Both the position numbers and the translations under genes were made by a program. Source: Streptomyces camponoticapitis (GTDB lineage Bacteria; Actinomycetota; Actinomycetes; Streptomycetales; Streptomycetaceae). From it: 64,000 bases of DNA. Location: positions 186,001 to 250,000 of the forward strand of contig NZ_BMMV01000009.1 of assembly GCF_014646115.1 (NCBI RefSeq). Reading direction: 5' to 3'. Below the pieces are notes generated by a model, which saw only the letters and a program-made list of their open reading frames with translations, ran no database searches and was not told the origin of the DNA. How positions within the stretch are numbered: the stretch's first letter is position 1; each line of letters starts with the position of its first letter. Positions 36,780 to 45,107 of the stretch are shown piece after piece.

Positions 36780-38108
36780 GTGACCGTATCCACTTCCGTA
36801 TCTGCGCGGGTCACCGCCGACCGCCGTTCCGTCCTCGTCGGCGCCGGTGTCTGCCTGTTGTCGTTCACGGGATTCTGGATCGCGCAGCGCGCCGCCGCGG
36901 TCTCGATGATCGACGTGATGGTCTACCGGGCCGAGGGCCGTACGGTGCTCGACGGGCTCGATCTCTACGCGATGCGCGCGACCCAGGTGGGTCTCCCGAC
37001 GACGTATCCGCCGTTCGCGGCGCTGCTGTTCACGCCGCTGACGCTGCTGGGCGTCCCGGAGATGCGCACCCTCGCCACGGCGGGCAATCTCCTCCTCCTC
37101 GTCGCGTTCGTCCAGCTGTCACTGCGGCTGACGTTCCGGGCGGCGGTCCGGCCCGGCACGGCGCTGTGGGTGGCCGCGGCCGCCGTCTGGTGCGAGCCGG
37201 TGTGGACGACCCTGCGATACGGGCAGATCAATCTGCTGATCGGCGTCGCGGTCCTGTGGGACCTCACGCGACGTGACGGCCACCGCTGGGCGGGCGTCGG
37301 CATCGGTCTCGCCACGGCGGTCAAACTGACCCCCGCGCTCTTCGCCGTCATGCTGCTGATCACCGGCCTGCTGCGGTTCCGCGAGGCGGGCTGGAACCCC
37401 TGGCTGCGGAAGACCGCGACGGCGGTCGGGGCGTTCCTGGCCGCCACCCTCGCGTCCGCCGTCGTCCTGCCGTACGACACCCGTCGCTTCTGGACGGACA
37501 TCGTCTTCCGGGCGGACCGGGCGGGGCCGGTGGAGGCAGCCGCGAACCAGTCGCTGCGGGGAGTCCTCGCGCGGGTGCTGCACACGACCGATCCCGCCCA
37601 GTGGTGGCTCCCGGTGGCGGCCGTCGTCACGGTGGCCGGGCTGGCGGTGTCGGTGACCGCCGTCCGGCGCGGACGGACGGCGGAAGCCACCGTCGCCTGC
37701 GCGGCCACCGCACTGCTGGTCAGCCCGATCTCCTGGTCGCACCACTGGGTGTGGTGCCTGCCGGTGGTGCTGCTCCTGGTGGCGCACGGGAGGGCCGGGT
37801 GGGCGGCGGTGACGGGGACGGGCTTCTGCTCGTACGCGCTGTGGCGGGTACCGCGCGGCACCGCCGAAAGGCTTGAACTCGACCAGGACCGGACGCAGAT
37901 GATGCTCACGGCGCTGTATCCGGCGTTGGCGCTGGGGCTGCTGGTGTATCTGTCGGGCGCCGGCCGCAAGGACCGGGTGTCTGCGGGTCGCCCGGTCGCG
38001 AAGGAGGTGACGGCGCCCGGGCGGCCGACGCGGGCGGAGGAGCCGGCGAGCCGGCACACGCCCTACCTAGGTGTACCTAGGCGGTGGCGAAGGAGTAGAA
38101 GCGCTTGA
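36780..38108 (+). CDS. GT87 family alpha-(1-2)-mannosyltransferase-like membrane protein
   Basis: 442 residues with about ten hydrophobic helices. The first periplasmic loop begins after the initial helix with the family's acidic segment (MIDVMVYRAEGRTVLDGLDLY) and the TTYPPFAALLFTPL motif. Related mycobacterial enzymes add mannose from polyprenyl-phosphate-mannose to lipomannan-type glycans. I set the start at GTG 36780; no Shine-Dalgarno is visible, and TACTGT at 36766-36771 could be a -10 for a leaderless mRNA. It lies between two identical tRNA-Ala genes and its last 32 bases overlap the convergent gene at 38077. Confidence 0.85.
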   Translation: MTVSTSVSARVTADRRSVLVGAGVCLLSFTGFWIAQRAAAVSMIDVMVYRAEGRTVLDGLDLYAMRATQVGLPTTYPPFAALLFTPLTLLGVPEMRTLATAGNLLLLVAFVQLSLRLTFRAAVRPGTALWVAAAAVWCEPVWTTLRYGQINLLIGVAVLWDLTRRDGHRWAGVGIGLATAVKLTPALFAVMLLITGLLRFREAGWNPWLRKTATAVGAFLAATLASAVVLPYDTRRFWTDIVFRADRAGPVEAAANQSLRGVLARVLHTTDPAQWWLPVAAVVTVAGLAVSVTAVRRGRTAEATVACAATALLVSPISWSHHWVWCLPVVLLLVAHGRAGWAAVTGTGFCSYALWRVPRGTAERLELDQDRTQMMLTALYPALALGLLVYLSGAGRKDRVSAGRPVAKEVTAPGRPTRAEEPASRHTPYLGVPRRWRRSRSA

Positions 38109-38310
38109 GGGTGCAGTGCTCGTCGAGGAGCCGGCCGTAGATGGGCTCGCCCTCCAACTCCCGGTACGTCTCGATGGGGTCGCCTTTTATGATCAGCGCG
38201 CGGGCGCACTCCTCGCACCAGTACTGGAAGGAGGCGTTGAGCGGGTCCATGTCCCGGACGATGGGGGTGCCGCTGCCGCACCAGTCGCATTTTCTCCTGT
38301 GCGCACCCAT
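38077..38310 (-). CDS. Small CxxC zinc-binding protein
   Basis: 77 residues with two CxxC pairs (CDWCG near residue 8 and CEEC near residue 32), which should bind one zinc. The rest has a basic-aromatic C-terminus (TLKRFYSFATA). No family name recognised. The start is ATG 38310 after GGAG; a GTG one codon earlier is possible. It begins three bases after the stop of the upstream zinc-ribbon gene, so they form one operon. It overlaps the convergent mannosyltransferase gene by 32 bases. Confidence 0.78.
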   Translation of the reverse strand: MGAHRRKCDWCGSGTPIVRDMDPLNASFQYWCEECARALIIKGDPIETYRELEGEPIYGRLLDEHCTLKRFYSFATA

Positions 38311-38313
38311 CAC

Positions 38314-38478
38314 TCAGCTCCAGCTGTGGCCGCAGGCCGTGCACACGTAGGAAACTCCGCCGTTGTCGCCGAGTACTTGGGCCACATGGAACGAACCGCA
38401 CGACGGGCAGCTCAGGCCGGTGGCCCACTCCGTCGCCGCGAGCAGAGCACCGACGTGGTCGATGCTGCTGGCGGACAT
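38314..38478 (-). CDS. Small zinc-ribbon protein
   Basis: A 54-residue frame, MSASSIDHVGALLAATEWAT followed by a zinc ribbon with CPSCG and CTACG separated by 20 residues. GGAGGAG stands at ideal spacing before the ATG at 38478, and the stop is three bases before the next small zinc gene. The architecture suggests a nucleic-acid or protein-binding ribbon. Function unknown. Confidence 0.8.
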   Translation of the reverse strand: MSASSIDHVGALLAATEWATGLSCPSCGSFHVAQVLGDNGGVSYVCTACGHSWS

Positions 38479-38590
38479 CGCGCTCTCTCCTCCCCATCCG
38501 TGCCGTCGTCCCCCTCCGGCCGTCCGATTCTGTCATGGCATCGCAAGGAGGGCAGCATGATCAGGCCGGGGCTTTGCGCCGGAACGAGGA

Positions 38591-38619
38591 AATCCCGCCC
38601 TCGTGACGAGGACGGGATT
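38591..38619 (-). terminator. Terminator after the second tRNA-Ala
   Basis: AATCCCG and CGGGATT close a stem continued by CCTCGT/ACGAGG with a single mismatch and a tiny loop. It lies seven bases past the tRNA 3' end on the minus strand. Confidence 0.75.
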
Positions 38620-38626
38620 CGTGGTG

Positions 38627-38699
38627 TGGAGCTAAGGAGAATTGAACTCCTGACCTCCTGCATGCCATGCAGGCGCTCTACCAACTGAGCTATAGCCCC
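38627..38699 (-). tRNA. tRNA-Ala (GGC), second identical copy
   Basis: The same 73-base sequence as at 36588, with G3-U70, anticodon GGC and the A32-U38 pair. The flanking sequences differ, apart from a few bases at the 3' side and a terminator stem following each. Confidence 0.97.
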
Positions 38700-38831
38700 T
38701 CATGTTCTTCGCGCTCCGCGCTGTGAACAAGAAGAACTTTAGCCTGCGGTCAGCCGGAAAGTGAAATCACGTCCGCCGAGGTCCGGGGGCCCTCGCCACG
38801 ACCGCCCGCCACCCGCGCGGCGGCCGGTCGT

Positions 38832-39485
38832 TCAGTCGTCGTCGCCCAGCACCGGCTCGGGGAGCGTGCCCGCGTTGTGCTCCTGCAGACGCCAGCCCCG
38901 CACACCCTCGCCCAGGATGGACCAGCAGCAGTTGGAGAGCCCGCCGAGACCTTCCCAGTGGTGCGCCTCCAGACCGAGCAGCCGGCCGATCGTGGTGCGG
39001 ATGGTGCCGCCGTGGCTGACCACGACGAGCGTGCCGTTGTCTGGGAGCTTGTCCGCGTGGCGGAGCACGACGGGCGCGGCCCGGTCGGCGACCTCGGTCT
39101 CCAGCTCGCCGCCCCCGCGCCGGACGGGCTCGCCGCGCTTCCACGCCAGATACTGCTCGCCGAACCGCTCCACGATCTCCTCGTGGGTCAGGCCCTGCCA
39201 GGCGCCCGCGTAGGTCTCCCGGAGCGCGGAGTCGTAGCTGACGGGGAGCCCGGTCAGCGAGGCCAGCTCGTTGGCCGTGGCCACGACGCGCTGGAGGTCG
39301 GAGGCGACGATCGCGTCCGGCCGCAGCGACGCGAGCAGCCGGGCGGAGCGGCGCGCCTGCGCGACGCCGGTCTCCGTCAGCTCGATGTCCGTGGAGCCCT
39401 GGAAGCGGCGCTCCAGATTCCAGGCCGTCTGGCCGTGCCTCCACAGGATGACGCGGCGGCCCCTGCCGCCTTTGCCGCCGTTCAG
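38832..39485 (-). CDS. Histidine phosphatase family protein (phosphoglycerate mutase-like)
   Basis: 217 residues. The catalytic RHG motif is in VILWRHGQTAWNLERRFQG near residue 12 and the second histidine is in VVSHGGTIR. It is a broad-specificity phosphatase; in actinobacteria it sits next to rsfS and is often annotated as glucosyl-3-phosphoglycerate phosphatase-like. The conserved N-terminus is only reached from a CTG codon at 39485, which overlaps the rsfS stop (CTGA) and has GGAAGG upstream. The next in-frame standard start is at 39284, beyond the RHG motif. It is the last gene of the nadD-LCP-rsfS operon. Confidence 0.88.
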   Translation of the reverse strand: MNGGKGGRGRRVILWRHGQTAWNLERRFQGSTDIELTETGVAQARRSARLLASLRPDAIVASDLQRVVATANELASLTGLPVSYDSALRETYAGAWQGLTHEEIVERFGEQYLAWKRGEPVRRGGGELETEVADRAAPVVLRHADKLPDNGTLVVVSHGGTIRTTIGRLLGLEAHHWEGLGGLSNCCWSILGEGVRGWRLQEHNAGTLPEPVLGDDD

Positions 39486-39913
39486 CTCAGCTCACCTTCC
39501 ATGGAGCCGTTCACATCCGCGTGCTCGGCGCCCTTGCCACGGGTCTTGACGGCGTCCTCCGGCAGCGGCAGCTCCGGGCAGTCCTTCCAGAGGCGTTCGA
39601 GCGCGTAGAAGACCCGCTCCTCGCTGTGCTGGACGTGGATCACGATGTCGACGTAGTCCAGGAGGATCCAGCGGGCGTCGCGGTCGCCCTCACGGCGCAC
39701 CGGCTTGGCGCCGAGCTCCTTGGACAGTCGCTCCTCGATCTCGTCCACGATCGACTTGACCTGACGGTCGTTGGGCGCGGAGGCGAGCAGGAACGCGTCG
39801 GTGATCGACAGCACGTCGCTGACGTCGTACGCGATGATGTCGTGCGCGAGCCGGTCTGCTGCCGCCTGAGCGGCGGCGTTGATGAGCTCGATGGAGCGGT
39901 CCGTGGCGGTCAC
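39482..39913 (-). CDS. rsfS: Ribosomal silencing factor RsfS
   Basis: Iojap/RsfS family, 143 residues. It binds uL14 and blocks 30S-50S joining under poor nutrition. The conserved block is DVLSITDAFLLASAPNDRQV followed by WILLDYVDIVIHVQHSEERVFYALERLW. The start is GTG 39913 by alignment with the family; an in-frame start at 39970 adds an unconserved end. It lies between the LCP gene and the histidine phosphatase and shares four bases with the latter. Confidence 0.94.
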   Translation of the reverse strand: MTATDRSIELINAAAQAAADRLAHDIIAYDVSDVLSITDAFLLASAPNDRQVKSIVDEIEERLSKELGAKPVRREGDRDARWILLDYVDIVIHVQHSEERVFYALERLWKDCPELPLPEDAVKTRGKGAEHADVNGSMEGELS

Positions 39914-39988
39914 AGGCGATGCTTTCGTCGGCGGTCTGGAGACCCCCAGGGTCTCACGGACCGCCGACAAGCCGACGCAGCCTTTTGA

Positions 39989-41698
39989 TCAGCCGGTTTC
40001 GTAGTCCTCGCCGAGAGTGACCAGGACATCCGCGTTCGGCGGGGCCTTGTCCTTCTTGACCGCGCTCACCGGCAGCCCGAGCGTCTTGGCGACCTCTTCC
40101 GCCTGCGCCTTGTTCTTCGCGTCACCGTAGGTGACCTGCGAGGAATCGGCCGGATCGGCCGTACCGCCGTCGACGAAGGTATAGCCGCCGTTGATGATCG
40201 AGACCCGGGCCGCGTCCGTGTCCGCCTTGTCGCCCGTGGCGTTCTTCACACCGACCCGCAGAGCGGCGCCCTCCTCGGGAGCGCTGACGGTGCCTCCGAG
40301 GATGTCCTTGACGACGGTGTCGGTCGCCTCCTTACCGAGGGAGCCGTCCTCGCCCACCGGCAGGACCGTCGTCTTGTAGTCGCCGACCTTGGCGTGCGCC
40401 GCGAGGTTCGCGAGGGCCGCGCCCAGGTCCTGCTCGGTCATCGGGGGTTCGAGGATCTGCGCCAGGGTCTCGACGGTGATCGTCGCACCCTTCGGGTCGT
40501 CCGAGATCTTCCGCAGGACGCCCTGCATGACCGTGCCGAACCGCTCCAGCTGTTTCACCTCGGGCTCGTCCGGTCCCAGGAAGGTGGCGTACGCGACGGC
40601 CGCCTGCCCGTTCAGCGTCTGTTCCGTGCCCTTGGTGACCAGCGGGTCCTCGCCCTTCTTGGCGGCCGGGATATCGACGTTCGTGGTGATGTCGATGTTG
40701 CCGACCAGCTCGACGAGATTCTCCAGATACGGGGTGTCGAGCCGCCAGGTGCCGGAGATCTTGGTGCCGAGCAGGGTGTCGACCGACTCGCGGGTGCTCT
40801 GGGAGCCGCTGTCGGCGACGGACTTGGCGAGGGTGCCGGTGACACCGGTCTCGCCGTCCGCGACGAGCGTGGAGTTGGGCAGCAGGACGGTGGTGCCCTG
40901 TTTGGTGGTCGAGTTGTTGACGAGCAGCGCCGTGGAGGTGGCCTTGTCCTTGGTGTTGTGCAGATTCACCATGATCACGTCGCGCTTCTGCGGACCGGTG
41001 GCGGTGTTCTGCTTCTCCTCGTCCGACGAGAGGCCGGGCAGCTTGCCGGCGTACCAGAGGTAGCCGACGCCGCCGACGACCACCAGCGCCATCACGACGA
41101 CCAGGGCGACGACGCGGCTGCGGCCGCGGCGGCGGGCCTCCTCGCGGCGCTCGGAGCGGCTCTCGGTGAACTTGAGCCAGTCGATGACGTCTTCGGACTC
41201 GGCGTCCGGTTCTTCTATGAAGGAGAACTGCTCGGTCTTGTACTCGCCGTCGGGCGCGGACCGCCGCTGTCCCGGTACGACGGGGTCGGGCGCCGGTGGG
41301 GGTGAGGCCGCCGGCGCGGGCTCTTCGACCGGTGCCGACTGGTGCTGCTGTGTGGGCGGTTGTTGCTGCTGTTGCGGGATGTTCCACTGCGTCGTGTCGA
41401 CCGCCGCCTGCTGCCGGCCGGTGTCGTAGCCGTAGCCCTGCTGCTGCGCGTACGGGTCGTACGGGGCCTGCTGACCGCCGTACGCGTCGTAGCCGTAGCC
41501 CTGTTGTTGCTGCTGCGACTGCTGTTGCTGCGCGTAGGGGTCGTACTGCTGTCCCTGAGGCTGCTGTTGCTGCCCGTCCTGCTGTTGCTGCTGTTGTTGC
41601 TGCTGCTGGTACACCGGTTGCCCGTACTCGTCGTAGCCCACGATCCGCGGCTGCGAGTAATACGGGTCGTACGGGTCGTACGGCTGCTGGTCGTTCAC
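39989..41698 (-). CDS. LCP (LytR-CpsA-Psr)/LytR_C family glycopolymer transferase, PdtA-like
   Basis: 569 residues. The N-terminal cytosolic part (1-110) is a Tyr/Gln-rich region with long polyglutamine runs. One transmembrane helix (VVALVVVMALVVVGGVGYLW) is near residue 205. The extracellular LCP-like domain spans about 230-400 and a LytR_C domain forms the end. The LCP core is divergent: MVNLHNTKD stands where GSDSR-type residues are usual. By position between nadD and rsfS it corresponds to S. coelicolor PdtA (SCO2578), a polydiglycosylphosphate transferase needed for spore walls. The start is GTG 41698 with GGAGAGG. Confidence 0.85.
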   Translation of the reverse strand: MNDQQPYDPYDPYYSQPRIVGYDEYGQPVYQQQQQQQQQQDGQQQQPQGQQYDPYAQQQQSQQQQQGYGYDAYGGQQAPYDPYAQQQGYGYDTGRQQAAVDTTQWNIPQQQQQPPTQQHQSAPVEEPAPAASPPPAPDPVVPGQRRSAPDGEYKTEQFSFIEEPDAESEDVIDWLKFTESRSERREEARRRGRSRVVALVVVMALVVVGGVGYLWYAGKLPGLSSDEEKQNTATGPQKRDVIMVNLHNTKDKATSTALLVNNSTTKQGTTVLLPNSTLVADGETGVTGTLAKSVADSGSQSTRESVDTLLGTKISGTWRLDTPYLENLVELVGNIDITTNVDIPAAKKGEDPLVTKGTEQTLNGQAAVAYATFLGPDEPEVKQLERFGTVMQGVLRKISDDPKGATITVETLAQILEPPMTEQDLGAALANLAAHAKVGDYKTTVLPVGEDGSLGKEATDTVVKDILGGTVSAPEEGAALRVGVKNATGDKADTDAARVSIINGGYTFVDGGTADPADSSQVTYGDAKNKAQAEEVAKTLGLPVSAVKKDKAPPNADVLVTLGEDYETG

Positions 41699-41717
41699 CG
41701 GTGCCCCTCTCCGTGAC

Positions 41718-42344
41718 TCATTCGCCGCGGTACAACTGGCGCTTGTCGATGTAGCGCACCACACCGTCCGGCACCAGATACCAGACCGGATCGCCCTGCG
41801 CGACCCTTCCCCGGCAGTCGGTCGACGAGATCGCCAGCGCGGGAACCTCCACCAACGAGACGCCGCCCTTGGGCAGTCCGTCGTCCGTCAGATCGTGTCC
41901 CGGCCGGGTGACACCGATGAAGTGGGCCAGCGCGAACAGCTCTTCGGCGTCCCGCCAGCTGAGGATCTGGGACAGCGCGTCAGCCCCGGTGATGAAGAAG
42001 AGATCCGCGTCGCCGTGCAGGGAGTGCAGGTCCCGCAGCGTATCGGTGGTGTAGGTCTTACCGCCACGGTCGATGTCGATACGGCTGACCGAGAACTGCG
42101 GATTGGAGGCCGTCGCGATGACCGTCATCAGATAGCGGTCCTCCGCCGGCGAGACCGCCGAGTGGCTCTTCTGCCACGGCTGCCCCGTCGGTACGAACAC
42201 CACCTCGTCGAGGTCGAACAGCGCGGCCACCTCGCTGGCCGCCACCAGGTGCCCGTGGTGGATCGGGTCGAACGTCCCGCCCATCACCCCGAGACGGCGT
42301 CTGCCGTTCTGTCCCGCGCCGGCCGGCGCTGCCTGATTTCCCAT
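41718..42344 (-). CDS. nadD: Nicotinate-nucleotide adenylyltransferase
   Basis: Makes nicotinate adenine dinucleotide from NaMN and ATP in NAD synthesis. It has the nucleotidyltransferase signature GVMGGTFDPIHHGHL (residues 19-33) and the ISSTDCRGRV motif, equivalent to ISST.IR, near the C-terminus. Length is 208 residues. It is first in the nadD-LCP-rsfS-phosphatase operon, with 19 bases to the LCP gene. Confidence 0.95.
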   Translation of the reverse strand: MGNQAAPAGAGQNGRRRLGVMGGTFDPIHHGHLVAASEVAALFDLDEVVFVPTGQPWQKSHSAVSPAEDRYLMTVIATASNPQFSVSRIDIDRGGKTYTTDTLRDLHSLHGDADLFFITGADALSQILSWRDAEELFALAHFIGVTRPGHDLTDDGLPKGGVSLVEVPALAISSTDCRGRVAQGDPVWYLVPDGVVRYIDKRQLYRGE

Positions 42345-42382
42345 GCCTGCGGAGCCTACTGGCACGGCGTTACGGTCCCGTC

Positions 42383-42547
42383 TCAGCGGTCGCGGTTGAA
42401 GCGGGTGGTGATCCACAGCGCCAGGAGCAGCGCGAACAGCGCGCCGCCACCGGTGAGGTACGCGCTGAGGCTCTCGTGGTTGCCGCCGTGCTCGCCGCCC
42501 TCGGCGGCGACGGTGACCATGCTGGCTGCGGTGCTGTAGAGGCTCAT
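42383..42547 (-). CDS. Small single-pass membrane protein
   Basis: A 54-residue frame: MSLYSTAASMVTVAAEGGEH, a Gly/His/Asn-rich segment, one transmembrane helix (GGGALFALLLALWITT) and a basic end RFNRDR, so N-out, C-in topology is likely. Codon third positions are GC-rich. Equivalent small genes beside nadD are common in Streptomyces. Function unknown; the ribosome site (AGGT) is weak. Confidence 0.68.
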   Translation of the reverse strand: MSLYSTAASMVTVAAEGGEHGGNHESLSAYLTGGGALFALLLALWITTRFNRDR

Positions 42548-42742
42548 CTTCGGCGGGACCTATTCGATCGGGAGCGGAGACTTCGCGCACATCGTATGCG
42601 GGCCCGTCGGGCACCCTCACGCCGACTCGGACGTTGTTGTCGACGACGGCGCCGGGCGGCCCCGGTACAACCGTAGCCGCAGCGCATACGGTGGGGGCTG
42701 TCAGGGGGACGAGCCGATGACTCGTACGAACAGGGGAATTCA

Positions 42743-43855
42743 ATGACCGAAGACAGCCACGACGCAGCCAGTCACGAGAATGTGCCGAGCAGGCAGCGCA
42801 AGCGCTTCCCCGGTATCTCCTCACGGGCGTACGAACATCCCGCGGACCGGTCGGCCCTGGTCGCGCTGCGCAAGCTGACCGGTTTCGACACGGTCTTCAA
42901 GGCGATGAGCGGCCTGCTGCCGGAGCGAAGCCTGCGGCTGCTCTTCCTCTCCGACTCGGTACGGGTCAGCGACGTGCAGTTCGCGCATCTGCACACGATG
43001 CTGCTGGACGCCTGTTACATCCTGGACCTGGAGAAGGTCCCCACGATGTACGTCGCGCAGAACCCGACGCCGAACGCCATGTGCATCGGTCTCGACGAGC
43101 CGATCATCGTGATCAACACGGGTCTCGTCGAGCTGCTGGACGAGGAGGAGATGCGGGCGGTCGTCGGCCACGAGGTGGGCCACGCGCTGTCCGGGCACTC
43201 GGTCTACCGGACGATACTGCTGTTCCTCACGAACATCGCGCTCAAGGTCGCCTGGATCCCGCTCGGCAATGTCGCGATCATGGCGATCGTGTCGGCGCTG
43301 CGCGAGTGGTTCCGCAAGTCGGAGCTGTCGGCGGACCGGGCCGGGCTGCTGGTCGGCCAGGACCCGCAGGCGTCGATGCGCGGCCTCATGAAGATCGCGG
43401 GCGGCAATCATCTGCACGAGATGAACGTCGACGCGTTCCTGGAGCAGGCGCGGGAGTACGAGGCGGCGGGCGATCTGCGTGACTCCGTGCTCAAGATCCT
43501 CAACGTGCTGCCGCGTACGCACCCGTTCACGACGGTGCGCGCCGCCGAGCTGAAGAAGTGGGGCGAGAGCCGCGACTTCCAGCGGATCATGGACGGGCAC
43601 TACCCGCGTCGTACGGAGGACAAGGACACCTCCGTCACCGACTCGTTCCGTGACTCCGCCTCGCACTACGCGGACTCGGTGCGCACCAGCAAGGACCCGC
43701 TGATGAAGCTGGTGGGCGACATCGCGGGCGGCGCGGGCGACCTCGGCGGCAAGCTCCGGGACAGGTTCACCGGCGGTTCGTCGGGCAACGCGGGCGCCAG
43801 CGGCGGTGACAGCACCAACGGCAACGGCGCCAAGCCGGCCGGCGACGGGAAGTAG
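42743..43855 (+). CDS. M48 family zinc metallopeptidase
   Basis: 370 residues. The zinc site is HEVGH in MRAVVGHEVGHALSGHSVYR (near residue 140) with the downstream Glu in SELSADRAGLL. One hydrophobic stretch (TILLFLTNIALKVAWIPLGNVAIMAI, here described only by its ends) suggests membrane attachment. After residue 300 the tail is Gly/Ser-rich and disordered. It is likely a membrane-protein quality-control protease of the HtpX/Ste24 class. It stands alone on the plus strand, convergent with the next gene across 26 bases. Confidence 0.9.
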   Translation: MTEDSHDAASHENVPSRQRKRFPGISSRAYEHPADRSALVALRKLTGFDTVFKAMSGLLPERSLRLLFLSDSVRVSDVQFAHLHTMLLDACYILDLEKVPTMYVAQNPTPNAMCIGLDEPIIVINTGLVELLDEEEMRAVVGHEVGHALSGHSVYRTILLFLTNIALKVAWIPLGNVAIMAIVSALREWFRKSELSADRAGLLVGQDPQASMRGLMKIAGGNHLHEMNVDAFLEQAREYEAAGDLRDSVLKILNVLPRTHPFTTVRAAELKKWGESRDFQRIMDGHYPRRTEDKDTSVTDSFRDSASHYADSVRTSKDPLMKLVGDIAGGAGDLGGKLRDRFTGGSSGNAGASGGDSTNGNGAKPAGDGK

Positions 43856-43881
43856 CGGGGCCACCCGCGCCCGGACGGGGA

Positions 43882-44976
43882 TCAGCCGCGGGGCTGTGCG
43901 CTGTCGTCGAGGACGCCGCACAGCCCGGCGGAGGGCGGCCCCTTCACGTACGGATCGGTGCCCGCCGGTGCCTGGGGGGTCGCTCTGGCCCCGGCCAGCA
44001 GGGGTCTCAGTGTGGTCGGTGGCTCGGTGGAGCAGGCCTGCGGTCCCGCCTGTATCTCACTGGTCACCAACTCGGCCTGATGTCTGGGCAGATCCTCACG
44101 GTCGAGGCGGAAGTGCAGGGTCCGCCGGACGGTGAAGAGCGACGCGTCCTCCTGCGCCGGTTTCCCGGCCGGTCTCAGCGCGTAGACGAAGGTGTGGTCC
44201 GAGAGCACGTCGATCGTGCCTGGCGCGGACTCCGCGAAGCGGAGCGTGCCCCTGACCCGGACGGCCGACTCGGCGAGGGCCACCTTCTCCGGGTCGAAAC
44301 GCACCAGCCAGCCCGCCGGAGCGTGTCTGCCGTCGTCGGCGGGCTCGGCGAAGGTCTGGTCGAACTGGGCGAGCTGCCCCGGGTCCAGCATCACGCGCAC
44401 CGAGCGGCGTTCCGTGCCGGTGAGGACGTCCGGGTCGAGGGACGAGGCGACGAGGTAGTCCTTGGCGGTGGCCAGCGCGGCCATCACCTCGTTCTCCGTG
44501 AAGTGCGGTGTGCGGCGCGCCAGTGGCAGCGGGATGCCGGAGGCGCCTGTGCCGAACTCGGCGGCGGGACTTCGCCGCAGCAGACTCTTGGGGTCGTCGC
44601 CCGGCACCTCGCCGGGCGGGGCGAGCGGAATGACCGTCATACGCAGTGGTTCCGCCGAACGGGTGAACGGCGGCCGGTACGGGGGCCGTACACCTACATA
44701 GACGGCGGTGCCGAAGGCCACGACGACCACCAGCACCAGCAGCAGCGCCTGGACCGATCCCCGCCGGGGAGTCAGCGAGCCGGCCCCGGGCTTCTCGGCC
44801 AGGTCTCGTCTGCGTACGGCATGCGAGTGGTGGCCCATCCGCTCCTGGGCGGAGAACTCCTGGAGGCGGGCAGCACGGACGAACGATTCGTCGAAGACGA
44901 CGGATCGGAATTCGTCCTCACCACCGTCGGGGGTTCCCTCAGGCGTGCCCTCGGGTGGGTCTCCGCGCCCTGCCAT
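43882..44976 (-). CDS. Single-pass membrane protein with SVVFDExF motif (copy 1)
   Basis: 364 residues. The acidic cytosolic N-terminus contains DEFRSVVFDESFVRAARLQE (residues 20-42), then a transmembrane helix (VQALLLVLVVVVAFGTAVYV, near residue 80) and a large extracytoplasmic domain of 265 residues with four Cys near the end. No family named. The same short motif occurs in the next upstream gene (45108-45794). The position between an M48 protease and proA matches SCO2583 of S. coelicolor, in a region I recall as linked to spore-wall synthesis. Confidence 0.82.
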   Translation of the reverse strand: MAGRGDPPEGTPEGTPDGGEDEFRSVVFDESFVRAARLQEFSAQERMGHHSHAVRRRDLAEKPGAGSLTPRRGSVQALLLVLVVVVAFGTAVYVGVRPPYRPPFTRSAEPLRMTVIPLAPPGEVPGDDPKSLLRRSPAAEFGTGASGIPLPLARRTPHFTENEVMAALATAKDYLVASSLDPDVLTGTERRSVRVMLDPGQLAQFDQTFAEPADDGRHAPAGWLVRFDPEKVALAESAVRVRGTLRFAESAPGTIDVLSDHTFVYALRPAGKPAQEDASLFTVRRTLHFRLDREDLPRHQAELVTSEIQAGPQACSTEPPTTLRPLLAGARATPQAPAGTDPYVKGPPSAGLCGVLDDSAQPRG

Positions 44977-45107
44977 ACCTTCAGGTTAGGTCGGCTCGGC
45001 CGAACATAAACTCGGACGCCGTCCTCAGAGACGACTGGAGCCACGGGGCGTCAGAACGTACCTGCCGGGGTACGCGCGCGGTTCTGTACGGGCGCGCCGC
45101 ACGCGGT

